From Russula earlei (lineage: Eukaryota > Basidiomycota > Agaricomycetes > Russulales > Russulaceae), in the NCBI GenBank assembly GCA_025769875.1, contig JAGFNK010000187.1, positions 1-64,000 on the forward strand: a DNA stretch of 64,000 nucleotides, in the 5' to 3' direction. The notes below the pieces were generated by a model, which was given only the letters and a program-made list of their open reading frames with translations, did not search any database and had not been told where the DNA came from. Within the stretch, counting starts at the first letter, position 1. Each line of letters begins with the position of its first letter. This document shows, piece by piece, positions 10,766 through 22,310 of this stretch. The translations under genes were made by a program, and so were the position numbers.

Positions 10766-12052
10766 ACCTGCACCCAGAATTTTGCGATCAATAATGTAAG
10801 CTGACTAATCCCGCTAGCTGCAAAGTCACGACAGAATCCCTGTGCTGTGAAACATACTTCTGCGCCTCGCACCTCCCTCATCCACACGCCCCAGTCTCTC
10901 TTCTCCCTTTTCTCTTTCTCTTTCACCAACTCTCATTCCACGAAAGCCTGAGTAGTGTCGATGATACCCCGGACAACATCTCCACCGTTCGCTCCATGTC
11001 AATCAGCGCCCCGCGCTACGCCCTGCCTTTTACCCACTCTTATCGGCTCTCTTTCATCCTCTCCATATGCCTTACATCGCCACTCCGTCCTTGTCATTTC
11101 TCCTTTGTCTCTTTCGCCTCGCCACCTCACCTCCTCCTCCATGTTCTCCCAACTCCTTTTATCGACATCTTGACCCCGTCTTGACAAATCTCGAACCTCT
11201 TTCATCCCGCGTACACGCCATAGGCCACCTGATACCATCGTGTCCCCTCGCGTCTTCTCAACTGCCTTTCACCAAGCATCACGCTGAACGTGATTCCACT
11301 TCGCTTCACAGCCTCACTGCCACACCCTTGCCTCACGGATGTTCCTCAGGAGTTTTAGTTCGATTTTGAGTGTCAGGTACTGTACTCATGGCTTCATTTT
11401 CCTTTTACACAGTTACTACACTACCCCTTCATCCTTCTCCCCTTGACACAAATTCGTTCAAATAGCATAGAATGTTGCTCATATTCAGGAGGAAAAATTG
11501 ATCCCTCTGACCCCTTTTATTCTGTTCCAATCCGTCTCAAACCACAAAAGAGAAAGGTCTGTCAGCGAATGATGTCACTACGCCTCTTCTCATGTCTATT
11601 GATTGCCATCGACGTGTCATCCCATCGCTTTCTTGGCTGCCCTCTACGTCTCCGCGGGCCTTCGTCTTCCCCCCCCCCCACTCTCGCTTGACTCTACCGC
11701 TTGCCTCTCCCCTTTTGCCTTCGGTCCATCCCCTCCTTGCTGCTCCTTCATAGCCACCAGTGGGTCTTCATTCTCTTACACATCCCTTCCTCCCCTTTTC
11801 CTTGCTCTTGGACAGAAGACATTCGCTTCAGACTACCGTCCTGCCCCACAAACTCTGCGCACCCTGGTTTGGCTTGCTTCAATAATTGTGTAGTTTCAGT
11901 TTTATGATGGTATAAAATTATATTTGTAGTTGCTTGAAAGCTTGCAAAACACACAAGTTCAGGAATTCAATTCATTCAGTATATTACAGCAGAACAAGTT
12001 GATTAATAAAGAACACAACTTCCAGTATGGGCTACCAGTAAGGTCATGGCAG
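10766..12052. other. Pyrimidine-rich intergenic stretch, no gene seen
   Basis: 10860-11830 is strongly C+T-rich on the plus strand. The open frames inside it are Ser/Pro/Leu-rich by composition, lack ATG-anchored domains, and have no duplicate elsewhere in the window. From about 11880 the DNA becomes more AT-rich. I see no reliable gene. Confidence 0.4.
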
Positions 12053-12597
12053 TGTAGCGCATCCAGTGATGTGCAAGTGAGATCGTGAAGCTGACTGATC
12101 CAAGTGGAAAGTGGGAGAGGAGAGGAGAGCAGTCCCGGCCGGAATGCTGAGCACAGACACAGACATGATGAAGACTTCTTGAGGCAGTCAGATCAAAGGG
12201 CAGACAAGGGGGATCTTTTTATTCCAGAAAGTAGCTAGAATTTTTATGTACAGGCAGCAGTATTAAAGGACAATATGAGATGAAAGGAATCAGAGTGTGA
12301 AAGGGAATGGGAGTCATGAAAGGGAGTTGAGAACTGGCAAGGCGGTCAAGGCAGTCATGAAAGGCTTGAGACACAAGCATGTCACATGAGCCTGGGCGTG
12401 GTGTGCTTGGTGGTGAGGGGTGGGCGATGTGATGAGGGCTTGACATTGGTGGCAAGGGCTGGGCAAGATGTTGATGTCGTGCACATGAGTGGTGTGGCAA
12501 GGGCTGAGGACAAGAGGGAGGTTGGTGGCAAGGGACATTGACGCATTTCCGCACATGATTCTGTGGCTAGCAATAATCCTCCTTACAGCAGTGTGAA
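12053..12597 (-). mobile_element. Solo LTR-like element, family with 4-bp target duplication
   Basis: Begins tgtagcg and ends cttaca, and is flanked by GCAG at 12049-12052 and 12598-12601. Related copies lie at 28968-29297, 35406 onward and 54243-54911. In all four the minus strand has a TATA-like box in the middle, so I assign the element to the minus strand, where it would read TGTAAG to CGCTACA. No coding sequence is seen. It could be a solo LTR or a small non-autonomous element. Confidence 0.55.
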
Positions 12598-13150
12598 TTC
12601 CAAACACTGCCATTACCATCAGCAATAGGCAAATGATCATGACCTGCCACAGTCACTCTCATGGCTTGACAGGACAACAAAATAGAAAAAACAAACAAAG
12701 GGTGGGAGATTCGCCAGCCTTGAACGTGTTATGAACCAAGGCCAGGTCCTGGCCATATATTGTCCTATTTCACTCAAGAGAGACCTCTCTCACTTTGCAT
12801 TGCCAACTCACTTCCATTTCTTGGGCTACTCCTCCTGCGGTGCAAGATATCACTATTGCAAAGGCACTATAACATGACCAGGCACCCGTTTCCTAATTGG
12901 GTAATCATTGTGTGGCAGCCACATGGCCACCCAGCCACCAAGAACCTGAAACAGTGGCACAAACTCTTAGAAACTGTTGCATAACTCATCTGACATCATC
13001 AAGGCTCCAATGATATCATGGCTGACTGAGCGACTCCACAGTGACCTCATAGGCTCACTAAGAGCTCCACAGTGACATAATAATGATGTTATCACTCCAC
13101 AATGATCAGTAATGTGCTCAGTAAGCCTGAAACTTGACACAAGCAAGTTT
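12598..13150. other. Intergenic, locally word-iterating
   Basis: No gene is supported. 12975-13130 repeats short words and their inverses (ctccacagtgac, tgatatcat, gctcactaagagctcc), ending at the target site of copia element A. Confidence 0.35.
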
Positions 13151-13386
13151 TGTTGGAAACGCAGCCACAGTGTGGCAGAGAAATGGACCGAATGGACCAG
13201 ATAGTTAGAACGCTGTGTTGATACCACTGTTCCTTTTTCCTCAGTCTTTCATATACAAGACTGAGGTCAGTAGCACATTCCTTTACCATTTACATATACT
13301 CATTATGTACATAGCCTTCATCCAACAGGTTAGCTTACTAACCTAATATCAGTCTTTCATATACAAGACTGAGCCTTCGTCCAACA
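13151..13386 (+). repeat. 5' LTR of copia A
   Basis: 236 bp, TGTTGG to CCAACA. It contains two copies of a hairpin module: cctcagtctt and aagactgagg separated by tcatatac near 13240, and a second copy near 13352. Confidence 0.93.
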
Positions 13387-13401
13387 GATTATGAGACCTG
13401 C
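13387..13401 (+). other. Putative primer-binding site of copia A (initiator-tRNA half type)
   Basis: gattatgagacctgc directly follows the LTR. TATGAG is complementary to an anticodon-loop CUCAUA, as used by copia-group elements that prime with a cleaved initiator tRNA-Met. The tRNA itself is not in the window, so this is inference. Confidence 0.5.
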
Positions 13402-13459
13402 CTGTCTCTGAAAGCTAAATCACTTCCATAAACAGTCAACATTTTGTAACTACGTAACA

Positions 13460-14365
13460 TGAGTTCCTCAGCATCATCCCCAGCACCTTCATCCTCGAAA
13501 GGAAAGAGCTCTCCCACAGGTGGAGCCGTGGGAAAAAATGGGCAGAACCAAACTCCAACATCATGACGTGCCGATCCTCCAAGATGGTGCAGATGAATAT
13601 GCTGACTGGAAGGGAGTAATGGAGGCAATATTTGAAGCAACAGATCTGTTAATCATCATAAATGGAACTGAAAAGAAACCAGACGCAAACGTCGACCCCA
13701 ATGCCGCTGCCGACTGGATGGCAAGGGACCATGAAGTGTGTGCCCAAATCTTTATGTCCATACAAGGGCATGCTCTCAAAACAATACTTGGCATAAAAGG
13801 TTCCACAGAGTGCTGGAAAAAGCTTTCAATTCGATTTGAAGGGCAAGGTGACCAACTAGTTGCCCACTTATTGTCAGACCTATATCTGACCACCCTCTCA
13901 GACACCAAAGCAATGGCTCCCCAGCTCGAGCACAAAATGCAGCTTGCATGCACGCTCGAAACACTCAGATACCTGATACCTGAAAAACTTCTTGCATGGA
14001 TGATCATCATTGCACTCCTGGAAACATTGGAAACTCATAAAACCATACTGTATTCCATGCCCTCCAACAAGCTCAGTACCGACTATGTCATTGGCCAAAT
14101 CCTGGCGAACGAACAACGCCGGATCCGCACGACTGGTACCACTGCAGCAGCCTACTTTTCCAAGGCGGGTAAAAAGGAGAAAAATAAAAACAACCAAAGC
14201 AAGAAAAATAACAAAAAGTGCACCCACTGCAAGCGCAAGGGACACGAAGTAATGGAGTGCTGGAAACTCCACAGGAAACCCACCGAGAAGGCAAAAGTTG
14301 CAACATCCCAGATCCCAACTACATTATTAGATTATACCATGCAGTTGGGGACAATCCTGACCTGA
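13460..14365 (+). pseudogene. copia A gag
   Basis: Structural capsid/nucleocapsid protein. ATG at 13460 opens a Ser-rich start that reaches a TGA after 35 codons. The gag body (HDVPILQDGADEYADWKG onward) continues in another frame to 14365, so a small frameshift lies near 13555. The body has the helical UBN2/copia-gag layout. Near 14215 it carries a zinc knuckle, CTHCKRKGHEVMEC (CX2CX4HX4C), for RNA binding, after a Lys/Asn-rich basic patch. It ends out of frame with the protease. Confidence 0.8.
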
Positions 14366-14379
14366 CCACCGCCCACACA

Positions 14380-17300
14380 TTAAAGACCCAGGATGAACTT
14401 CGAACAGCCAACCTCGCTAACAGTTGGCTCATCGACTCTGGGGCATCATGCATAATGACCTCTCACCGTGAATGGTTCAACCAATATACCACTCTCCCAA
14501 ACCCAACTCAAGTCATGCTTGGAGATAATAGTTCTATTCCTGCGATTGGAGTCGGCCAAGTACAAGTCTGAATGCATGCAAATGGCATGTGGAGCAATGT
14601 TGTGTTCTGCGATGTCCTGCATGTCCCAGACTTACATGGAAATCTCTTATCAGTTTCCCATCTGGCTCGACGCAGCGCAGCAGTGCGATTCCAGAGTCAG
14701 ACATGTGGCATATATGAACAGAACCAGCTAATATGTGAAGGGTCCCTACACGGTACACTATACGTCATGGCCATATCCTCCCCCAAGTCCCTGTCCACAT
14801 GCATCACGACGCTGGACCACTTCCCCATGGAAGGTGACAGGCCATATGCAGTCACCCTCACCATGCGCCTCAAAACATCCAAGGCCTCCCTACATGTTTG
14901 GCACCGGCATCTCGGCCACTTGAATACCAACACCATAATCCAGATGCTGAAGAAAGGGATGGTGAAAGGGATGGAGATTACCAGAAAGCAACTCACCACC
15001 AGTATTTGTGAGCCATGCTTGAAGGGAAAGCAAATGTGCCGTGAAATCTTGAAGGTGATGGAAATGCGCACTGATGTCATGTTAGGCTGCGTCTTCTCTG
15101 ACATCTGTGGGAAGATGCCCACTAGAACACCCCAGGGTCATGAGTACTTTGTCACCTTTGTGGATGACAAGTCAAGGAAAGTGTTTGTTGGTGGACTTAA
15201 ATTCAAATCCGACACACTTGCACACCTCAAGGTGTTCATGGCACATGCTGAAGTCAAAACCGGCCAGCGGCTGAAAGTCCTCCACTCCGACGGAGGGGGC
15301 GAATACACTGGGAAAGAGTCTCAGAAGTTCCTCACAGAGAAAGGAATTAAGCTGGAACTCACCACCCCAGACACATCTCAACATAATGGCATCACGGAAC
15401 ATATGAACCGGACGCTCCTGGACAAAGTCCGGGCAATGCTCATGGATGCCACGCTGCCCGAGTCCTTCTGGCTCCATGCCCTTGAATACGCAGCGCACAT
15501 CCACAACATCACCCCCACATGTGCACTCGATGACATGACACCCAAGGAAGCCTGGAGTGGGAACAAACCCAACCTCTCACAGCTTTGCATCTTTGGTGCA
15601 CGTGCGTTCATCCACATCCTGGAGGATAAATGCACCAATTTAGATGCAAGGTCACTGGTGTGCACACTCCTGGGATATGCTCCCCAGAGGAAAGCCTACA
15701 AACTCATCCACCAGCCCACTCACCGCATCCTTGAATCATGCGACGTCGTATTCAATGAAAGGGGCCCAGCAATTCCACACGTTGAGCGGACAGTCCTCGA
15801 ATCCAACTCAGACAGCGAAAATGAACAGGCAGATGGGGTGGAAAATGAGATTGAGGGGGTGGAAGGCCCACAACTGACGGTAGAAGCGGAACTACAACCA
15901 TGCGCCGAACCGCAACGCGTGGTCGACACCGCTCCACCTGCCCAGCCATCAATACAAGCAGTACAACCTACACCATACAAAGTGGACAATGTACCTGTCC
16001 AGCCCACTTCCGGACGACCGAGGCGTACCACGCGCACACCAACTCATGATGATGACCCCCGGTATTCCATCACATTGTACATGCAATGTAAGAAACATAC
16101 CGAACGAGGAAACGTGGCACACATTGATGTGACCACTGACCAAAAACGTATGTGGAAGCCATGTCCCGCCCCGATGCAGCGGAATGGGAAATGGCTTGTG
16201 ACGATGAGCATCACATGTTCAAGTCCATGGATGTGTTCGAAAATCATCCCGCGGCCACAAAACCGAAAGGTAGTTGGAAGCAAATGGGTCTTCAAAATAA
16301 AGAGGGGACCGGACAGAACAATAATCAAATATAAAGCTCACCTTGTTGTGCAGGGATTCATCCAGATCAAAGGTATTGACTTCGACAAAACCTTTGCGCC
16401 CGTCATGAAACTTGCATCCCTACATGTGATCCTTGCCCTAGCCGCTGCGCACAACCTAGAGGTCCATCAGATGGATGTCAAGTCAGCATACTTGAATGGA
16501 GAGCTGAAAGATGAAATCTACATGGATGCACCTCCTGGCTTCAACATTCCAAACGGCATGGTACTGAAACTACTCAAAGCCGTCTATGGGACTAAGCAAG
16601 GGGGGAGAGTCTGGTATGAGAACATCAAAGACTCACTAGGTGACATGGGCTACACCCACACTGATGCTGACCACGCTGTCTTCGTCCATCGTAACCGCAA
16701 GCACCTGTCCATAATTGTGCTCTACATTGATGATATCACCATGGTCTCTAATGACCTAGATTCCATCAACATTGATAAAAACAAACTAAAACAAAGTATC
16801 AGATGACAGACTTAGGGGAGATAACCTGGATACTTGGTGTACACGTCACAGTGAAACCAGGAAGAGGGCTGGATAGCACTCTCTCAGGAGAAATACATTG
16901 AAGAAGTTCTTCAACACCTAGGGAAGTTGGATGTTCAACCAATCAGCACCCCCATGCTGGCAAATGAACACCTTCTGAAAGTGGACGCACCGGATGTGGA
17001 TGTCAAGTCCTACCAACACACACTCGGGGCCATCATGTACCTCATGCTAGGCACCCGACCCGACCTCACCTTCACCATCGCAGCCCTTGGATGACACACT
17101 GCGTGCCCCAGAAATGATCATCAATGCGAACTTGACTGTGCCATCTGATACATCCGAGGCACAAGCAACAAACACCTAGTCTTCCAATGTGGCCTCGGGA
17201 CTCAGCCAACCCTAGTCAGGTATGTGGATGCAGACTGGGCCAGCGACGTGAACAATCACAAGTCCACATCAGGCTTCACCTTCATGTTGGCAGGAGGGGC

Positions 17301-17631
17301 TGTGAGTTGGAGCTCAAAGAAACAAGCCTTGATTGCATTGTCGAGCACCGAGGCAGAATACATTGCAGGAGCACATGCCTCCAAAGAGGCCATTTGGCTG
17401 AGACGTCTACTCACCAAACTGGGTGAAGACACCCATCTCCCCACCACTCTCCATATTGACAACCAGTCAGCCATCGCCATCACAAAGAACCCGGAGTTCC
17501 ATGACCGCACGAAACACATTGAAGTGAGACACCACTTCCTGCACCAGAAAGTCAAGCTCTGCAAAGTCGAACTCACTTACATCCCTACTGGGGAACAACT
17601 TGCAGATGTGCTGATGAAGGGGCTGAGTTGA
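14380..17631 (+). pseudogene. copia A pol (protease, integrase, RT, RNase H)
   Basis: Domains in order. Aspartic protease with SWLIDSGAS near 14425. GAG-pre-integrase HLGHLNTN near 14910. Integrase core with HSDGGGEYTG and the downstream NRTLLDKVRAML near 15290-15440. RT from GSKWVFKIKRG near 16275, with YLNGELKDEIYMDAPPGF and catalytic YIDD near 16724. RNase H from about 17220 (DADWASDVNNHKST, SSTEAEYIA) to LADVLMKGLS at 17631. Lesions seen: TGA at 14569 after VGQVQV, frame loss near 16800, TGA at 17091, and further frame shifts between about 16830 and 17220. Not translatable as one polyprotein. Confidence 0.88.
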
Positions 17632-17689
17632 GAGAAACATGAGCATTTTATGCAGGAGATGGGAATACACCACTAGGGCTGAGGGGGTG

Positions 17690-17925
17690 TGTTGGAAACA
17701 CAGCCACTGTGTGGCAGAGAAACAGACCAAATGGACCAGATAGTTAGAATGCCATGTTGATACCACTGTTCCTTTTTCCTCAGTCTTTCATATACAAGAC
17801 TGAGGTCAGTAGCACATTCCTTTACCATTTACATATACTCATTATGTACATAGCCTTTGTCCAACAGGTTAGCTTACTAACCTAATATCAGTCTTTCATA
17901 TACAAGACTGAGCCTTCGTCCAACA
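17690..17925 (+). repeat. 3' LTR of copia A
   Basis: 236 bp, same ends and the same paired hairpins as the 5' LTR, followed by the AGTTT target duplication. Confidence 0.93.
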
Positions 17926-17939
17926 AGTTTATGCCTCTG

Positions 17940-18340
17940 TAGTCCTATTGGATGGTACCAAAGGGTCTAGAATAGTTCCAGTTCTTTGTAATTGACCCTG
18001 TACACTGTATATAAGCCCCAATGAAGCATGGCAGTCGTCAGACTGTCCATTTGTGATACTCTCCTCTTCCTGGGTACTCCCCTGTGACCACTCAGTTTAA
18101 AGACTCCTCTTGTCCCCAAGGTACTCTTCAACGACTGTGTTGTTTAAAGCCCCCTCGTTACACTGGCCTCTAGTCTTCGCCTTTGTCTCTTGCAACACCT
18201 ACCAGTCCCCATCTGGTACCTCCTCATCATTTGGCTCGTCCTCCTGTTCAATGCCACCTATGCTGCATACCATCTGTTCCGACCCTTGCCCACCTGCTCC
18301 TGAGTCCTTAGTGATCAGCAGTACATGTCTTTACAGAACA
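17940..18340 (+). repeat. Degenerate LTR-like/promoter-like repeat, copy 1
   Basis: Contains tgtatataagc, then cagtcgtcagactgtccatttgt..ctctcc, then ccagtccc..tggtacc. The same ordered landmarks recur at about 20080-20330 (gtatataagtg, cagtcttcagactgttcatttgt, ccagtgacc..tggtac). The copies are diverged and element ends are not clear. I read it as an old LTR fragment carrying a TATA box. Confidence 0.4.
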
Positions 18341-18720
18341 AACCCAAGGAGCACCCAACCGCTTTTGCAAGTCCAGCCACAGCAGCGGTTTAGTGATGAG
18401 GTATCCTCAACCACTCGATGTGTGCATGCAGATGCCTCTGCTTCTCCTGCAGGGACTGCTTCTTTCCCCTGACACCCTTGTTGCCCATGATCATCATTAT
18501 CAGCTTGTTGTGCGCCTTCTTGCAGTTTGTCAAGTGGCTCAGCATCTCCTTTGTCTGCTTGCCCTTCAATGAGCCAAACTTCTCTCAGCCCTCAGGACTG
18601 CACACTATCAATGCCACATGCTCATTGCAGTCCTTCTTGCATGGGCTGAGGATGTCACTCTCTGAGATGAATGATGTATGCAGACTAACCAGCACAGCAT
18701 AAAACTAGCAGTTTACTGGT
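18341..18720. other. Intergenic, no gene supported
   Basis: Short frames only; no domain, splice or duplication evidence. The adjoining 18720-18860 is an AGCC/GGCT word-iterating segment. Confidence 0.35.
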
Positions 18721-18860
18721 AACAAGCTGCAGCTTTAGCCTGAGCCGGGCCTAAGCCGGCTGAAAGCCGCCCTCATGGCAACGGCCCAAGATTTTGAAAG
18801 CCTGAGCCATTCAAAGCCAGGCCTTAGCCATGGCTATCAGGCCAAGCCAGGCCATAACAT
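18720..18860. repeat. AGCC/GGCT word-iterating segment
   Basis: Built from gagccggg, aagccgg, gaaagcc, aaagccagg and inverted forms. It resembles 10600-10765. Confidence 0.5.
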
Positions 18861-18866
18861 CACTAC

Positions 18867-19240
18867 ATGTGGTATGCAAAGCTCATGGACAGTGACGCTG
18901 CCTTTGACCTGCACAGCAATCAGAGTTGGTGCGTGTCCGTTGCTTCTCCCCAAGCCCCTTCTCACGCCCTTCATTTGTCATCATTGCATTCCATACAGGG
19001 ACTGTACTTGCACATGCTTGCAGCTGGCACCTCCATCATGATTGTGGTGGGCATGCTAGCATACCTTTTCATGGACAGCGATGGTTCAGGTACTGTGCAC
19101 TGCACACAAGGTAATTGCTCGGACCACTTGTGGAGGGATGTGCTACCACCCTGACCATGACTGCCCCTCATATGCACGGTTGTGGGGTGCTGTTCTTGTG
19201 CTGTTGTACAGTGTGCAGCGCACAGCAGGGTTCTGGTGCC
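18867..19240 (+). pseudogene. Shard of the multi-pass membrane protein gene
   Basis: Matches the 4.3-4.7 kb copy: MWYAKLMDSDAAFDLH, an intron-like stretch ending atacag, then LAAGTS and GMLAYLFMDSDGSGTVH, then decayed sequence. Many differences from the 4-kb copy are CG to TG or CA (for example tacgcgaag against tatgcaaag). The first helix and the downstream exons are absent. The acceptor that is lost in the 4-kb copy is intact here. Confidence 0.5.
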
Positions 19241-19540
19241 GGGAGTGTGTCATGGGAGGGAAGGGGAAAGGGGAAGTCAACAAGAGACAGGGTCGACAAG
19301 AGGCAAGGTTGGGCATGTCATAAAATGGCGGGTCCATTGAGGTAGAGTAAGGAGCTCATCAAATGGCCTCGGCCTGGGCTTCGCTGAAGAGTGTCGGAAA
19401 GCGCGCCAGCCCCTGTCATGAACCATTTCCTGGAGAGGGCCCTTGAAGGACCCTTCCTTATGAGAGGAAACCTAGCCTCTATGGTGTCACCCTGTTCACA
19501 CGGACAAAAGGGGTGAGTAGAGGTGTCCACAATATCACAC

Positions 19541-20035
19541 GCTCATTGTCATGCAAGCGATTCTCGGCACAATCAACATACAGCAAGCCCCACTTAATGG
19601 CAACCCTTTTAGCAATAAAGGACAGTATTATAGCCTCCTTAAGGATCCTTTAGGATGACTCTAAGTGTTCTACAATAGGCACTAACACAATACTAAAGAC
19701 CCTACAATGTGTTATTAGATTAACTCTAATAACTATAGAACAAACTACAAAGCAATACTAAGGACCTTAATAGAAGTATTAGGGTTGACTCTAAGGATGC
19801 TAATAGAACTATATAAGGGGCCTTATAGGCAACTCTATTCCTGGAACTAAACTACAAGTCCTCCAATGACCAGCCCTAAACTAACTAACAGCAAATGAAT
19901 CAGGTGCTTTGCATGTGTACTAAAGCAGTAAACACATGGACTGTAAAAGCTCTTACTCATCAGGAGAAGCCTTCTTACTCAGCAGCTTACTGAGCATGAC
20001 TGAGCATGCTCAGTAAGCATACTCTGACTTCTTAC
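19541..20035. repeat. AT-rich word-iterating stretch, no gene
   Basis: 19600-19860 reiterates short words and inverses (gactctaag, atactaaagacc, aggacctta, tattag). 19945-20035 reiterates cttactca and tgagtaag/gctcagtaag. No coding frame is supported. Confidence 0.5.
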
Positions 20036-20079
20036 TCATCCATCTATTGTGCTTGATAACAAGGTTATGACTGGTTCCC

Positions 20080-20330
20080 TATTTAGCAGTTCTCTTGTAG
20101 TATATAAGTGCTCAATAAAGTAGCAGACAGTCTTCAGACTGTTCATTTGTTTACGGCACTCTCCATCCCTGGGATACTCCTCTAAGGACTGTCCCCTTGT
20201 GACTACCCTGGCTTCTTCTCTGCATACCTGCTCAACTCTACCAGTGACCATACCCCTTTGGTACTTGGTACTGCTTTGGACGCTACTCCTTGCCCATGCT
20301 ATCTTGGACATCTATTGACTCGTCTTTGAA
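20080..20330 (+). repeat. Degenerate LTR-like/promoter-like repeat, copy 2
   Basis: Diverged relative of 17940-18340, with gtatataag, cagtcttcagactgttcatttgt and ccagtgacc..tggtac in the same order and spacing. Confidence 0.4.
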
Positions 20331-20539
20331 CTCACCCCTTGCTCTTGAACTGGATTGTTCAATAGTGAGTCATGACAGCTCCAAGGTGCATCCGCTACTG
20401 GTTATGCTCCTTGATTGGAGCATTGCCTCTTGGACATAGACTAGCAGTTATGATCGAGTCTATTTAAGTATATACTTTAGCCATTTGGATATGGTATGTG
20501 CATCATGTGGCAGCACACATTGTGCTGGCCCTTCCTTCT

Positions 20540-21130
20540 TTGGGGCACATCAGTAAACTGGCAAATTAGATTCCAGGTTTCCACTGGTTTCCATTGGTTT
20601 CCAGGTTTCTGGGAACTTGAAACCCAGAAACTCAGAAACCTATACTACCCAACTCAGATCTACCATTATTCACACACAAGCATTACTGGCAACCATTACA
20701 AGTCCTTCTCAGCCATGTAGATCATGTGAGCAAGAGGTGCTGGAGGGCCATCCTGGAGCATGGCAATGATGATGATGCTGTTGATCAGTCAATGCTATCT
20801 GCCTGTTGTGAAGACTTGTACATTCCACACAGCCCCTAGAATAGTGTTTCATTAGGGCTCACATTTGATTACTTGCTTTTCCACATAGATTCTATGCCTT
20901 CATGTCTAATTCCTATCTTGCAGCACCATTAGAAATTGTATATTATAGGACCTGGATCTGAAGTTACATAGGTTCCAGTAGGTTTCCTAGGTTTCCATCC
21001 CAGACTGTCTGGCCAGGTTTTTGAGGAAATGGACCTGGGTTTCCAACTTGAAGTGTCTAACTCTCCAGGTTTTAGCTGTTTTTTGGTGGTTTTTGGTGGT
21101 TTCTCAACTTGAGAAACCTCTGGAAACTGA
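20540..21130. repeat. GGTTTCC/GGAAACC word-iterating segment, no gene
   Basis: Dense repetition of ggtttcc, ccaggttt, gaaacc and agaaactc in both orientations, concentrated at 20570-20640 and 20960-21120 with ordinary AT-rich DNA between. No gene is seen. Confidence 0.5.
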
Positions 21131-21579
21131 GAGGCACAATTACTGATGTAGACTCCACTGCATGTTCCAGACTATTTCTCTCACATTAGAAGAATCAACT
21201 AGAGAATAAGAAGTGATTAGTCTAGTAACTTCTATTGACCCCCAGTGTCACGTGTTTGCTGATGAAGGCAATGCCGCCAACCCACTGCCAGACATCACGT
21301 GTGAGACCGATCCTTTGATGGCCGAAAATGGCCGAAAAGCAACATGTGGTGGCATCAACGTTCGCCGGTACATCCAACGAGCATTCTATTACTTCGCCCT
21401 ATCCTTCTTTGAGTACTTCGCGACGTATTCGCCACTCTGTCGTTGCTATCTGAATGCATCGGCTTCATTGATGGCTCTGGTGTCGGCAGGGGATGGCGAT
21501 GTGAAAAGACACCATTAGGGGCACAGGAGAGGGGCAAGTGCGACAACCTGGTAAGGCAACAGCACTGACGGGGGTGGTC
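21130..21579. other. Intergenic with a fragment of the 10/29-kb duplicated flank
   Basis: 21255-21300 (caatgccgccaacccactgccagacatcac) resembles the motif in the duplicated flank at about 10075 and 29340. A 101-codon plus frame at 21213-21518 has no recognisable domain, so I do not call it a gene. Confidence 0.35.
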
Positions 21580-22041
21580 TGTAGAAAACTTGGTAATTTA
21601 ACGAGAGTGGGAGAACGACAGCTTTTTTGTGAGTGAGTGCAGCGCCCGAGGGAAGGCCTACACGTTCGCACTCGCGAGGGTCGCTGAATAAGCAATGACT
21701 ATGCTATCCAGGTATGAGCTCTATGGATGGAACGTAAGAAAAGGGTAGCTAAAAGAACGTACCTCAGTGACTCGCGCGCGTGAGCGATCACTGAGGGAAG
21801 GTAAGTATTTTGTCTACTCATATAAGTAGGGAACAGGTGCGGATTCTACAAGTCCGCGGACGAAGGGTATGCAAGAAACAGGACAATGGTCAAGCCAATA
21901 GACATCCAGACTAACAAGTGTAAATAGCTAAATCCACTTAGGGTGGCCTAATGGTACGGGTATATTTTTCGACTGAGGGGACAACTCACTCGTTCTCGTG
22001 CGCTCGCGATCGAGCTCACTCGCGCTCGGGAATTTACAACA
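21580..22041 (-). mobile_element. Solo LTR, copia-B-related family (minus)
   Basis: 462 bp, ending tgtagaaa on the left and tttacaaca on the right. TGGTC flanks both sides (21575-21579 and 22042-22046), an exact 5-bp duplication. It resembles the copia B LTR and the solo LTR at 61614-62154, including the ctcagtgactcgcgcgcgtgagcgatcactgag-type hairpin. No internal domain remains, as expected after LTR-LTR recombination. Confidence 0.88.
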
Positions 22042-22052
22042 TGGTCACCACT

Positions 22053-22310
22053 TGTTGGGAGCTGTCATTGTAATGACCGTGACTCAGTCTCCTATATACA
22101 AAAGACTGTATTAGTTAGATAAGCTAACCTGTAATGACCGTGACTATGTACAATGTTAGCTATACGAGCTAATGTAAAAGAGTGAATCACTAACCTCAGT
22201 CTTCTATACAAAAGACTGAGGGAAAAAACGAACGACGACTAGTTCTGATTATTCATACGTACGGTCCAGATTTGTCCGTTCACACACCACCGTTGGCTGC
22301 ACGTTCAACA
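22053..22310 (-). mobile_element. Solo LTR, copia-A-related family (minus)
   Basis: 258 bp, TGTTGG at the left and TTCAACA at the right. CCACT flanks both sides (22048-22052 and 22311-22315). The reverse complement follows the copia A LTR layout: gcagcca near the start, a cctcagtctt..aagactgagg hairpin, acatagtcac, aggttagctt, then a second hairpin. It is a diverged relative of element A. Confidence 0.85.

Larger units (their letters stand above)
13151..17925 (+). mobile_element. Ty1/copia LTR retrotransposon A, complete but dead
   Basis: Two 236-bp LTRs (13151-13386 and 17690-17925, TGTTGG..CCAACA) bracket gag and pol in the copia order protease, integrase, RT, RNase H. AGTTT flanks both ends (13146-13150 and 17926-17930), an exact 5-bp target duplication. 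A PBS-like sequence follows the 5' LTR and a purine tract (gggctgagggggtg) precedes the 3' LTR. The LTRs differ at about ten positions, nine in CpG/TpG/CpA context. Several frameshifts and stops rule out autonomy. Confidence 0.93.

Noticed and set aside
10955..11907. Series of open frames up to about 100 codons on both strands
   Set aside because: The region is strongly pyrimidine-rich; products are Ser/Pro/Leu runs set by composition, with no domain, splice pattern or duplicate.
17940..20330. A long element bounded by the two TATA-bearing repeats at 17.9 and 20.1 kb
   Set aside because: The repeats are too diverged, have no clear TG..CA ends or target duplications, and the DNA between holds no retroelement genes.
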